A DNA stretch of 64,000 nucleotides from positions 15,232,714-15,296,713 of the forward strand of contig CAIIXF020000007.1 in NCBI GenBank assembly GCA_903813345.2, given 5' to 3'. The position numbers and the translations under genes were made by a program. This DNA is from Owenia fusiformis. Taxonomy: Eukaryota; Annelida; Polychaeta; Sabellida; Oweniidae. Under the pieces are notes generated by a model. That model did not search any database and was not told the origin of the DNA. It worked only from the letters and a program-made list of their open reading frames with translations. Below, piece by piece: positions 49,601 through 61,674 of the stretch; position 1 is the stretch's first letter, and each line of letters opens with the position of its first letter.

Positions 49601-52600
49601 AAAATCTCATACCGTGCCTAAGGTTGCCAACCGTTTTGAGGGAAGTGTAACTTCACACATGATGACATGTTTTTAACAAAATAAGGCTATCGTGTTCACC
49701 AAAACAAACATCAATTCATTTACTGCTCATATAATTATGTAGTTTTCAAACAGCACAGTGATTTAATGTTTCTGGTTATAAGCATTTTTCCGCAAAATTA
49801 TATTTTGGGAAAACCCAACGAACCCCCGCTGCCTACGGCTATGAGAGAGGGTAATATAAACAGAAGTCAGTTGAGTATGTGTTGAGGAAGGGTGTTTACT
49901 AGAGGCAGGTGTTCACTAGGCAGAGGTGTTCACTAAGACAGGTTCTACATGTGCATTAAACTCAAGCTCACATTATCAAAGTCAATGTTATATAATCATC
50001 ATATCAAAAAATGGTATTTCACAGTTTAGCAATGTTGGTATTCCTGGAAGGTCTCCAAAAGCTACTAAATGGATCACATACTGAGACTTCCAAAATAAGC
50101 AATATTTTAGGGTCCCTTGAGAGTCTATGAAAGTAAAGTTGCACACTGAGATTTGTCAACCAGTATTCTAATAGTGTAGTGTATGAAGGAGGCTGCCATG
50201 TAATGAATAACATGCAATATAATAATGAATACAATGTAAAATTGCTGTGAATGAAAGGTTATCATATTCAACAAAATGCAATGTAGTAAGCATTGCCATT
50301 AGCCTACATATAATATCATGCAATGTGTAAACTGCAATTTCATCCTGAATTTCATCCTAGTGAACACAATTGGTTGAGAATGTAGAAGACTTTCATTATC
50401 AAGTGTGATGCTCGTAACAATCCCTGCCTTCACAGGCGCGTCAGACACTTTTCTTCAAGGGGGGGGGGGGTGGTTTGTGTCTTGCAAAGATTGCACTTTG
50501 AGGAACTGATAGAAAGCTGTGATGTCTCTAATAATAATCAAACTTTTGCAAAACTTACATTTAGCTGCTTGTCATTTTTGCATAGAATCTCATGCTCCAC
50601 CCTAACACTCGGCCTTCCTGGTCTCAGACCCACCCATTCTCCTAGGATCTCGGCATTCTGAAACATATAATAACACATACATGTACTACACTTGCACAGC
50701 AAGAATTCACTAGAATTGTACATATGAAACTGGCATCATTTTGCAGGAATAGCATTGGTACATTGATGGATGGTTGGATGAATACATAGAAAGATACATG
50801 TACTTCTTTTAGAAGGACATTAAAAGACATGAAAACGAATCATATTAGCGTCCTTCAATTCTATATCAGACATCAAAGCTGCATTAGGCATTCAAAGTCA
50901 GAATATGTCATACTAATTGTATATCATAAAAGAATATAATGCAGCTAGATTAAAGAATTATTGATAATTCAGAGTACAGTTGAAGTCAATCTCTTTACTC
51001 CTTATGGAGGATATCACATTAATTATAAATCACAATACACTGCTCCTATGGATCAATACACTTATGATGTATGGTATAATATGTCTAGTCATAAGCAACG
51101 ATGATATCATCACATTCTATTACATCTGCATATAAAAAACATATCTATACTAACCTTTGAATTAAATCGAGCAATAGCGCCACTCAAAAATAAATAAAAA
51201 ATGTGTACAAATAGATAAATTGAGGGTATTTGCTTGGGAATTCAAGAGGGGTTTTATGCGAAGGCTTTGCATGTCAATGAACTAGAATTCTGAGAAAGCA
51301 GGTCAAAATGATTTCCTGTTCTCAAAATACCTCCACAGCTATTTTCAAATAATTCTGAAAACGGTAATGACACATTTAATACAATGTATATGTTGTGCCT
51401 GGTTTGCATTTAAGTTAAAGCAATAGCAATGTGCCGTTAAAAGGTTTAACCATGGGTCAGGGTAACTTGTTTTTTATTGTAGAAATAAACAAGGATGATT
51501 GGCTTCCATTCCTTGCAAACCATCATGCCAACCTTGCATGGGAGACTGAAGGTTTACCCAATACTACAAAATAAAGAAACAGGGATGCAGCACAGATACA
51601 TGATCAATATAAAGAAGTGTAACCCTTCCTTTAGCTAGATTTAATGCAAGCTTTTTTCAATGATGATGAATGACTTCAAAATCAGAAATAGATTATGTAA
51701 ACAATGTTATTGATCAGATGGAATTTTCCTATACAAAGTAGTAGAATAAAGGAACAGACAAAATGAATCATTCTGGAATATTCCACGTCTGATAAACCAG
51801 ATCGATTAATGAATTTAGTATGCATAAATGTACAATATGTGAGTGTGTAACCAATTGTTTTTTCAAAGTAGTACTTTATTAAAGCTTACAATATTGAGGA
51901 TAGAGAACATGTTGCCTGTATCATCATTCTATAAATGAAAAGCACCATGACCTTATGGTATAAACCAGATTGGCAAGCTCCCAGAACTGGAATGATTTAG
52001 CAATATTCACACAGCTCTTCTAAAGAGGGGGTCTATAATGAAAGTCCCTGAATTCCTCGTAGCTTATTATTTATATCCTACCTTACCTCATATTAGCATT
52101 ACTGGGGTGGTACCCCTGCCTTATACTTATTTTCAATAGACATGACATTGTAGAGCATATATGTGAATTCTTACGCCTTATGTTTTTGAGCCCTCATACA
52201 TCACTTTGATGCATCCGCCTTTAAGCCTCGAGGCCTACTTTTAGCAATTCTCAGAACATCTATTTTTGACTCAAACAGTTAGATAACAGCAAAGCTAAGG
52301 CATAGCAAATCCTATCGAAAAACCAATGAGTGTCAGATTATATTGCTTAAAATCAATTTCATAAAATGGTCACTACAGGATGAAGTCAAATGATAATATG
52401 TCATTCTTGCATGTACAGTACAGCATGTATTTACATAAAAATATCAACAAATTCTTCCTAATACTTTTTCAATTATGGCGAAAGAAAACACAAAATAAAC
52501 CATATACAAGGCATTATCATGTCAAAATGTCACCAACTAGTTGCTCACAATATTATGAGTTCAATCTTATGTCAGATTTGAATTTCTGAGAACTTGTAAA

Positions 52601-55600
52601 TGATTTTGAAAAAAAAATTGATCAATTTGAAGCAAGTTGAAAAATGACAATTTCAAAAGTGAAATCTCAAATCTCAAGTCAGATTTGAACTTGTGAGTAC
52701 ATATAGAAGATTTTGAAAAAATTAGTCAAGTCAATTTGAAGCAAGTTGAAAAAGACCTTTTTGACATTTTTTGACCATGTGAAGGTCATAGAAGGTGAAA
52801 TCTCAAACTTCAAGTCATATTTGACCTTCTAAGATCTTGTAGATGATTTTGAAAAAAAATTGGTCAATTTGAAGCAAGTTGAAAAAAGACCGTTTTGACC
52901 TTTTTTACCGTGAGGAGGTCCCTGAAGGTCAAGTCTTAAATTTAAAGTTAGATTTGAACTTCTCACAACTTGAAGATGATTTTGAAAAAAATTGAAGTCA
53001 GTCTGAACAGTATTTGTTAGGTTATTGGAAGTTGTAAGAATATGTCACAGAAGCTAATTCCTGATCGCCAACCACAGATCACCAACCGCCGCCACAAAAG
53101 AATGGAGACCATAACAATATATCACCACTTTTTGGTGGTGACATAAAAATGCCCCAATTAGCCAAATGTGTCATAAAATTATAAGACATTAAACTTCTAA
53201 GTATCTATTCAGACAGAAGGTAGGACAGATGGACACACACCGGCACAGACACAGGCATCGTTAATTGATTGGATACAATAACAAGTGAATACAATAAGAC
53301 AAATTTATGGCTATACAGAGAATGCAATCAATGACAAAATCACAAATATCTGAAGTGGTAAATAAACATATTCTATTTCATTGGACTTTTGTTGATAAAA
53401 ATGTTATGATATTAAGTTACTTTTTGTGCATTCTGACTCTTGCTCATGAGTTATTCTTAGTAAGATATTTTTATTAGTTTTTGTTCAAATAATCTAAATT
53501 GCACTTCCTTGTTCAACCCTACTGAGATTCTTTAGGTAATCTGGTAAAACATTATCAGGTTATTATGAGCTTACATAGTACATGTCATTGTGCCCAAAAA
53601 TTGCGTTTAAAAATGCTTACGTCTTGACAGCATATTTCTGCCATCTTTTGCCAAAGCATGAGGATGAATAGTAAGTTGAAATGCAATAATGCAGATGCGA
53701 GTAGGTAGTTACCCGATTCACCACCAGGTGGCTCGTTCGGGTCAGATAGCATGGCGGGTATAGTAGAAAGTTCCCTTTAACTTAAATTACATCTATTTGC
53801 GTGGTTCAATTTTCATATAACCCTTATGTATCTAATAGTTATGCAAATTAAAATATGTCGAGTAAAAGAAAATGTTATCTGTCTAATACAAGAGAAGATA
53901 ATTCACTTTTTGTGATTTGGTAACATGGGGTCTATGGGGAATCAACCCGAACAAGAAGTCACATTTTCAAAAAAAATTAAATTTCAAAGCTGATATACAA
54001 TTTTCGAAACCATGTTTCTAGATGTACTTTTACATACAGATTTCAAATATGACATCACTTTGACCGAATTTTGAATATTAAATGGCGTAAATCAAGATTA
54101 TTTCTACTCGCATCTAGTCTATTAGTTGATATTTGACAAATAATAGAGAGATTTCGCATCTCACTTATAGCATGTTTATTATTCCCATATAACGTATAAC
54201 TTATAAGTGTTTGATTACTTCATCATTTATTGCGCAGCTCTATACATCCATAAGTGTGAGATTCTTATGGAGAGAGGATGTCACAATTATGGATGTATAG
54301 AGCTGCGTAATTAAATGATGACATAATCAAACGCTTCATAAAAAAGTAGTAGCTCTTAAGAAAAAGTAGGAGCTGGACCAATGATGTAAATTACGAGGAC
54401 TTTTCATTTGTTTGTTGTTGTTTCACTGTCGACAGACAGATGGATGGACAATACTGATGGATTAACAGGTGGATGGACTGGTGGACGGACTGGTGGACAG
54501 ACAAGCATTCTCACCAGGATTTTTTCTCAAGTGAATGCAAAATTCTTATTTCCACAATTTAGACCAAAAATATATGACTATTTGTCATGATTTTTCACAT
54601 TTTCAAGTGACAGCAAATGGATTTTCAGATGGGTGCAAACCTATCATTTTAAAATCTCAGGTGGGTGCAGCACCCACTTGCTTATATGCTAGAGGGATAA
54701 ATTGAGACAGATGGACAAATTGCCAATTCTAACTGCTGTCTGGTTTTCCAAATCTATCTTTCTGGAGCTTCTTATGAGTAGTTCTGGGAAGTATTAATCA
54801 CTGAGACTAATTGGATGATATTCCATCTCAAAAAATTCCCATGTTCAATATGCTCACAAGATAATGATTAATAGACTTTCCAATAAATCCTGACCTCTAT
54901 TTGTGAACCATGGAAACTAAGGTATATTGGCTAGATTTATGATGTCATACTTTACAGGCACTGCTAAGTTCAGTTTCTGATTTTTGGAAAAATCTCACTG
55001 CTTTCACCTAACACATTTAGTGCATGTTACTTTTTAAATAAGAGTTGAGGCAAATTTCCTTTTTAAGTGACGAAAATAGGGTAGAAGAATTTGAGTGATG
55101 TATTTTATAGCTAAACCCCTTATGACAACCCTAATGCTGGAAATAAATACCATGAAATAACAAAAAATAGTCCTGAGCAATCCACAAATGTTCAAGCAAA
55201 ATACATCTACATCAATGTCAAACACTTAAAACTGGAAAACACCTCACAGAAATAGAAAAATTAAATTGCTAGATTTCTATTTGCAACAGTGAAGTCCTAG
55301 CTGGGAATAACATGTAAATTGGGAATAACAATGTTCAGTGACTTCCTAGATGGAATAATTATGATGATTTCACATAGTAATTCTATCAAAACAAAAAGAC
55401 TCACAAAAAAAATATGACACACACTTGAAGAGCAGAATGACTGCCTTGAAAATTACCCAAGATGGCCAAAACCTGATAGAGTTAAATGTAGTTTGATTTT
55501 CTAAATAACATTTTGACAACAAGAATTCTTGTGTCACATTTTCAAGTTTCATGTTAAAAAAGGAGCATGTCATTTTATAAGCAACCCTCTTTGTATGTTT

Positions 55601-58600
55601 AATGGTACTTTCACTATTTCACCTCCTATCCTCAGCCCCGCAACAGGAGATTAAACACATAATTGACTAACTACCAGAAGATGACCATAAATTTCAATAC
55701 CACATCATTTCTTGTTTAACCCTCCACATCCTAGGATTCAACAAAAAGCATCTGTCTAACTCTTACCTTAATACTTGGCATGAGACCGCAACAGCCCTCT
55801 ATAATCCTCTGTTTATCTTCTTCTTTGGGTGTTGTGTCATACACTCCATTTTCACGGGTCCCACCCAAGACCACACTCTCCACACTGGAAAATAATTAAA
55901 ACTGACAGTCAGAATTATGATCTGATGGTTCAAAGGGAGGGGAGAGCTAAGACACATACATGAGCTCACAGAAGTCATTGGTGTAAACATTTTGCATGTT
56001 TTTTGAAATACTGTACCATAGTGTTCATAGTGGTTATTAAACACATGGGCCAGTGCTTCACATATTTAAAGTGCAATTAAGTGTAAATTGAAAAGGTACT
56101 TATAGTTCATACTATTCATAATATTGGAATATATGGCTTAACATATTTTTATTGTTGGATTGGGTATTCAGGAAATTTTTTAGAGCAATTTAAAGTAATG
56201 TTTCATGTCAGGGAAATCTAGAAAAGCTATTATTTAGCTACATGTATGATGACAACATGCAAAGAGGCATTAACATGCTAAATGTCACCACCTGCCATTC
56301 ATTACAGATGACAAACACTTACTGCCAAACACCAACTGCCGAACATCATCCATAAAATAGTGGGAGATCATAAAAATATGCCACGACTTGGTGGTGACAT
56401 AAAAGAGTCTTAGTAACTTACCCTGGGAGTATATAGAATTCACTCAAGTTCTCTGAACTTATTGCTAATTTCACCCAAGGGGCCTTCACCTAAAAAAAAA
56501 AAAAATGTAAATTCAGTATTTTGCTATATTGATGACAATTGATGACCTCCCCCGAGCAGACAAAGATGACTACAATTTCGTGCAAATTTTAAGTTTGTTT
56601 AAAAAACATTATCAGTTAGAAAACACGATTGAGAAAATAATCAGTCAAAACATGCAGAACTTTAATAGACATGACATGATGCAGCATGGCAAAACATACA
56701 GGTACATACACATATCATTATCAAGAAAAAACATATGTCATGTAATATGTCTTACTCTTATAACATGACCCCTAACAGGTGAGACTAGAGGATCACTGAC
56801 TAACTCCCTTGCACCCAACCCTGCACTATTCACGACAACACTGTACTCCCCTTGCAACTGGAATAACAAAACAATTTATGTGAAGACATGGAGTGGAGAT
56901 GACAATGCTGTATGCTCCAGGGGTATGCTTCCCTTGGAATCCACAAGACTGCAAAGAGTGCAGCTATAAAAGTAGAAATTTCCAAAATATGCTTTAATAA
57001 CATCAACATCATAAACAAAGTTAACAAGGCATTTACATGCAAAATGTCACCACTTCTCATTTGTTACAGAAGTCGAACGTAGAACATCAACAGCTGAACA
57101 CATACTGCCGAACACAAACCACCGCAACAAAATTGTTGGAGACCATAACAATATGTCGCCACTTCTGGTGGTGATATAAACATAATACTAGAAGATATAT
57201 AAATCTAGTAAAAAATCAACATCCAAAGAAGAAAGTTAATTTAATTAATAACTTATATTACTGTATTGTTACAAAGTAAAATAGAATGAGGTCCAAGGAG
57301 CCATAATTCTAAAAAAGTTAATATCAATAAAAAGTTATTTAATATCGAAACAAACCTCATGTAAACTATGCAACTTCTGTTGGATGCAATTTCCACCTTG
57401 TGACTTAAATCTGCAATAAATTAATAATTGAATAAACAAGGGAGAGTTGCATTGGACAAAAAGTCCTGAACTGATGTCTCATACAAATGCACATGTACCA
57501 TAACTATGTTATCAATATAAAGGATGGCCTTTCAAGAATCATCTCTCTATTTTTAGTGGCAACAAGTAAATGAACATGTACAGTCATATGCATATGTTAA
57601 TGAAACACTGGTTACTTCATAGTTGCTATGGTAACAGTACCTTGAAGTATCCAGTAGCAACCTAGTGATGTTTAATTTTCAGCTTAACAATAGTGTCAAT
57701 TCTTTTTAACTTAATGTTGACGTAAACTTACTTTTCTAACAGCCACTGTGTGTATATTGTGCAGTCAGCAGCAAATGAGGTGAAAAACCAGCCATAACTG
57801 AAGAGAAAAATGACAGACATGTACATGGAGTTTTTTTGTGACAATATATCTGAAAAGGGCATGACTGATGAGGTTTTTGCATACTAGTTTTAACTTATGT
57901 TACCGTTATGTTAAAGTATGCTATTTTGCTGGTTATCAAATCATGTGTGTTTAATACGTTTATTTGTGCTTTTCAGAGCATACTTAATGTAGGCTCTGGT
58001 ACTCAGGGTAAGTGAAAGTATGCATTCAGTCCTCAGTTGATTTAGCCCTCTTGAGGTCAGTGTATGCCTCTGTAAGGTGAACGGCTCTACAAGTTGAAGT
58101 CCTTTTTCTCATTCACTTAATGTAAAATGAACCTCTATAAGGGGAGGCATGAACAGTTTGATGTCAGACCAAAAAACTAAATAAATATGTTTAGGGGGGA
58201 GGGGGTTCAAAGCCATTTCATTTTGTTATCTGACAAATTTCAACATTTCAATTTTATGCAATTTTGATTCGGAATGCCTTGGAATGGTTTAAAAATAAAG
58301 ATTTTACCTGATGCTTTCTTCGTCAAGGTCATTCCAATGGATTCTATTCTATCAATAGTTGTTAAAAGCTGCAAGTTACGCTAGGAACTAAATCGTTTTA
58401 GATTCGCAAAAGCAAAAGTAAAGGGTTCTCATTTTCTATCGCCCGGTAATTGATTATTTCATTGTATCAATGGTATTGATCTAACTTGAACACATTTTAT
58501 CATATGTTTATGATAATTCTTCACATAATATTTAAATGATATATACAATGAGAGTCTATGTGTAAAAACTATTATAAAGTAACAGGCCTATTGCGTTTTT

Positions 58601-60676
58601 TGTTTTTGTTCTGTGCAGTCAGCGATCAACTTTCATGGTACTGTATTTAGTTTTTTGGGGGAGGAGCGGGGTCAAAGTCAAAACTAGATTTATCTAGTTT
58701 CTGATCCAACATTGAACTTTTGATGCCTCCCCTAAGTGGACCACTTTTTTAAATTCTGTTTCTCATTTACTTAAAGTAAAATGAACCTCTGTGTGTGGAA
58801 TAGTCCTAAGTGTAACACTATTTTGAGCTACCACAGGTATTCCACTTTCACCAGGTTACTGTACATAAACCCTATATAAGGTCCTTATATCAACATCCCC
58901 CAGAGATGTATCAACTGAGGACAATGGCAGTATCTTCCATGACTAAACTACCAACTACTGTTAAGTCACACTGATTAAGATTTCTGATTCAACATGAAAA
59001 CATTAGATACAAGAGTTAGTCTATACTGATGACTTACTTATATTTTGGCCATTTTTCTAATTCCCTTGGTGTCATATGCCTGAATCCAAACACAGTATCC
59101 TTCCAATCTGGATCCTGGATAAAAACACAACACACATGCAGTGCAAAAAAATTGATCCAAGTCTTGTTTCATAAAAATTGGGCAATTAACCCCTGCACGT
59201 GATTATTGGGAATCTACCAATAGAGTTGAGTATTTGGCAATGTACTTAAATACAGTTGAAATTGATGAGTGACATCCCTATAACATATTTTGAGAATTTG
59301 GCAAACTGGTGTTTATTGGGCGATGTGGCCAGTGACCATGCAGTTGAAAATTGGACAATATACCCCATACTACAAAATGAAACTTGCCTGACACATAAAA
59401 AAATACATTGTCCCAGTTAGGAAATACTGAAACATTTCGATATTCTTTGCAAAGATAGTATACTCACTGCAGCAGGTTCATTGAAGAGCGCATAACTGGA
59501 TAACATTTGGATGCCTGTCTGGTTTGCATTGCTAGACATAAACACTTCGAACATGTGCTGGAATGTGTCAGAGCCCCATTTTCTGAAAAATTAACTCAAA
59601 ATGTGAAAAAAACAACATTTTAAGGTCATCATTATGACTTTGTCTTAAATAGCTATTTGTACAATATTTCAAGGCAAACCAAAATATGTTTCATTTCTGA
59701 AGACAAAACTTAAGTCGGTATCTTCCTTTTTGGAGAACTGGGGACCAACATTGATTTAGCCATTATTGGTCACTCCAGTAACCAATATAACTCTCTCAAA
59801 AGAGAATTCACTTCAACTACAGTGCCAAAACCTACTTTAAAATATTTAAGAAAGGAATATCATACAGTGCTTGACATCTTTGGAACAAGTTTGACAAGAC
59901 GTTTAAATAGTCTGATTCTTATGTCATGTTAGAAAGTGAACATTTATGTAAATGTATTCATAAATAAGGTGTTCTTTATATTTATGTAAATTATCTTTAA
60001 TTAGTTGTTCTCTATATCCATTCATGTAATCAAATCAAATCAACATAAAATACAAATGAAAGCATAAACATTAAAAATAAAACTTAACTTTCATTTAAGT
60101 TTAAACCACTTTGGCTTATACATTATACTATAGTCCTACCTAATGTTATCAAAATGTGCAATGTGAACTTTTTGTTCAAAAATTAGTGAATCTATTTCAA
60201 ATAAAATTTTAGTTATCACGCACATACATTGTTAAGCAATAATTTGCGCCAGCACATAGCATTCATCCTAACCTGTTTTGTGTTGAAAAAATTGGTAAAA
60301 AATATAAGCAAGAAATTAAAAAATTATGATCATTGCCTCATCAGAGATTATACAAGGCTTATACTTGTAACTACATGTCTCTGGCCTGATTCATTGGAGT
60401 AGAGAAAAATCATATTTGAATGGGTAAAGTTATATTTTCAAATTTTGCATGTAGTTTAGGTTTTCCAGTAGATTTCTATATTTACCTTTGGAGGAAAACA
60501 GGAGTGTCCTTCAGTAAATAAGGCTGCCAGAAACCTGCAGGGTGGTCACTGAGTGTATAAGGGGAGAACTTATCAGCAATGACTGTCACTAGTGCCCCGG
60601 GTACATGTTTCTGTATATTTAGGGCTGTAGACAAGCCAGATATACCAGCACCAACAACAGCTATTTTCTCAACCAT
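43663..60676 (-). CDS. DDO: D-aspartate oxidase-like / D-amino-acid oxidase family flavoenzyme
   Basis: Ten exons join to 338 residues: 60676-60486, 59582-59468, 59114-59038, 57797-57732, 57410-57356, 56857-56756, 56489-56422, 55884-55767, 50657-50559 and 43788-43663 (stop 43665-43663). All junctions are GT-AG and in phase; human DDO has 341 residues. The enzyme oxidises D-amino acids to 2-oxo acids, ammonia and H2O2. The N-terminal Rossmann FAD motif is [10 protein letters not shown] (residues 7-16). Other family blocks are [31 protein letters not shown]221 (EFYILPG), R235 (GGTR), R276 (GLRPGRP) and [14 protein letters not shown]. The last three residues are SKL, the peroxisomal targeting signal. 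The active-site lid is short like D-aspartate oxidase, but the lid Arg of mammalian DDO appears to be Ser, and several segments ([16 protein letters not shown]) resemble DAO. Substrate class is therefore uncertain. The start is chosen because the FAD motif begins at residue 7. Introns carry many repeats. Confidence 0.93.
44136..44300. repeat. About 24-bp minisatellite
   Basis: About five units of 'gatcaggatcactgtttacatt', with 'gatcagggtcac' and 'gaccagggtcag' variants and decayed flanks. It lies in the last intron of the oxidase gene, about 350 bp from its final exon. Confidence 0.85.
45440..45563. repeat. Foldback element with about 45-bp arms
   Basis: 'acagttatgtccgtatcatt' followed by 'gaatatatgcc' is mirrored by 'ggcatatattcaatgatagg' followed by 'gacataactg'. 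The loop is about 32 bp. Just upstream, 45118-45245 has another pair of inverted words ('catggcatctca'/'tgagatgccatg' and 'gatacatcatga'/'tcgtgatgtat'). Confidence 0.75.
45811..45900. repeat. Mobile-element end 'agtggcgtagccaggattt' with C run
   Basis: 'gcagtggcgtagccaggatt' plus 'accgggggttc' and a C tract is a widespread kind of invertebrate element end. Its inverse-like partner 'gaacccccgctgcctacgg' + 'ctatgag' is at about 49815-49845, 4 kb away, with an array element inserted between. Confidence 0.5.
46061..48108 (+). mobile_element. Helentron-like element E1 with expanded minisatellite core
   Basis: It starts 'aggcattaacatgacaaaat' + GTCACCACC and ends '...ggagaccataacaatatgtc' with a terminal hairpin ATGTCACCACTTTTGGTGGTGACAT. 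The core (about 46165-47960) has some 14 units of 120-150 bp, each with 'catgtagatgattttgaaaa', 'agtcaatttgaagcaagttg' and one or more 'gaccttgagaaggtcattga' segments. The subterminal GTCACCACC pairs with the 3' hairpin arm. A 3' hairpin, subterminal inverted repeat and tandem-repeat core fit non-autonomous Helentrons (HINE/Pearl type). It lies in the last intron of the oxidase gene. Confidence 0.75.
52509..53144 (+). mobile_element. Helentron-like element E2, short core array
   Basis: Same start ('aggcattatcatgtcaaaat' + GTCACCA) and same end ('ggagaccataacaatat..caccactttttggtggtgacat') as E1. The core has only about three repeat units, and the roughly 150-bp tail ('ttgaagtcagtctgaacagt', 'ttggaagttgtaagaat') matches the E1 tail closely. 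It lies in the intron between oxidase exons 8 and 9. Confidence 0.75.
53693..54115. repeat. 424-bp inverted-repeat element, copy B (MITE-like)
   Basis: AGATGCGAGTAG ... CTACTCGCATCT, a perfect 12-bp terminal inverted repeat. It aligns over its length with 1320-1743 in the same orientation. It lies in the intron between oxidase exons 8 and 9. Confidence 0.85.
54206..54336. repeat. Foldback element with about 47-bp arms
   Basis: 'gcgcagctctatacatccat' on the left is mirrored by 'atggatgtatagagctgcgt' on the right. The pairing extends outward through 'tgattacttcatcattta' and 'taaatgatgacataatca'. The loop is about 35 bp. Confidence 0.75.
56275..56400 (+). mobile_element. Helentron-like element E3, no core array
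   Basis: 126 bp with the family start ('aggcattaacatgctaaatg' + TCACCACC) and end ('gggagatcataaaaatatgc' then a hairpin ending GGTGGTGACAT), plus the 'caccaactgccgaacatcat' tail block. The repeat core is absent. It ends 15 bp before the splice donor complement of oxidase exon 7 (56416-56421). Confidence 0.72.
57027..57177 (+). mobile_element. Helentron-like element E4, no core array
   Basis: 151 bp: 'aggcatttacatgcaaaatg' + TCACCAC, the 'actgccgaacacaaaccacc' tail block, then 'ggagaccataacaatatgtc' and a hairpin ending GGTGGTGATAT. No internal array. It lies in the intron between oxidase exons 5 and 6. Confidence 0.72.
58734..58866. repeat. Diverged copy of the 'tggaacacct' element family
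   Basis: 'agtggaccacttttttaaat' at the left and 'attccactttcaccaggtta' at the right with an 'acttaaagtaaaatgaacct' interior resemble 40122-40284. A related block precedes it at about 58060-58140. Confidence 0.5.
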
Positions 60677-60916
60677 ATCTGAAGATACATAACAAATGAT
60701 CTTAATGCCTTGGTTTTAAACAATATTTATATATGCAGGAAACAACACAAGAATCCATATATTAAATGATTATATCTCCTAATTCCTACATTTGAAGGCC
60801 ATATCAAATAGCATGAAATTTTATTAACTATTGATTATATGCTGACATCAGAAAAAAGGGAGTTCCCCTTTTTTGTCTGCTCAGTGCTGGAATTTACATG
60901 TACATGTACTTCCTTG

Positions 60917-61186
60917 TTATCTGATCAAGGAGGATTAGCTCCCAGAATCGCAACTCAATATTTTCCAATAATGAAAACGTCAGAATGTATCAATATTATG
61001 ATCTTTTCTTGTACATGTAAGTTATTGAAATTTTCATTTGGAAATAAGACCAAAATTCACAATCCAAATGTTGAAGTGAACAAATTGGCGGCTGTTTGAA
61101 TTCGAATTTTGAAAGCACGAAATCTCCATATATGGCAAGAATATTGATTTTGCATTCTGGGAGCCAATCCTCCTTGCTATCTGATA
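60917..61186. repeat. 270-bp foldback element
   Basis: Left arm 'aaggaggattagctcccaga' + 'atcgcaactcaatatt'; right arm 'aatattgattttgcattctg' + 'ggagccaatcctcctt'. The arms are about 45 bp with outer 'atctgat' words and a unique centre. Confidence 0.78.
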
Positions 61187-61306
61187 TAAGGCCTGCAACT
61201 ATACAGCTAGTTCACTTTTGTTTTGGCCACACTTGTCATGCCATCTTTCTATGTTATTTTCGCATATTTCAGCTTTGTGTAAATCCACTTTTTACTTTCT
61301 AAAACT

Positions 61307-61674
61307 ACAGTAAAATTTGGAAGTACTTTGAATCTAAAAAATAAGCAATCAAAGGACCATATTGAAACACAATATGTAAAAAATAAAACATAGCCTAACT
61401 TTTGTATATTTTAGTTTGTTTTGTAGTTTGGCTATCACATGTATGGATACTTCTATTTTGTCATGTTATTTTTGAAAAAATTAACGCAGATTAAACTCCC
61501 TTAACTACAAAAGGCCATAGCTTTGCTACACATTAAGCATATCAACTATCTTAAATATACAAAAGTTAGGCCTTGTACATATGTTTCTATTTTTTTATAT
61601 ACTGTTACAATATAGTCATTTGATTGCTTATTTTTTAAATTCAAAGTACTTCCAAACATTTAAAATTTTACTGT
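61307..61674. repeat. 368-bp foldback element ending ACAGTAAAATTT
   Basis: ACAGTAAAATTTGGAAGTAC on the left is mirrored on the right by 'gtacttccaaacatttaaaa' + 'ttttactgt'. Pairing continues inward through 'aaaaaataagcaatcaaa' and 'tttgattgcttattttttaa', and again through 'cctaacttttgtatat'/'atatacaaaagttagg'. Confidence 0.82.
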
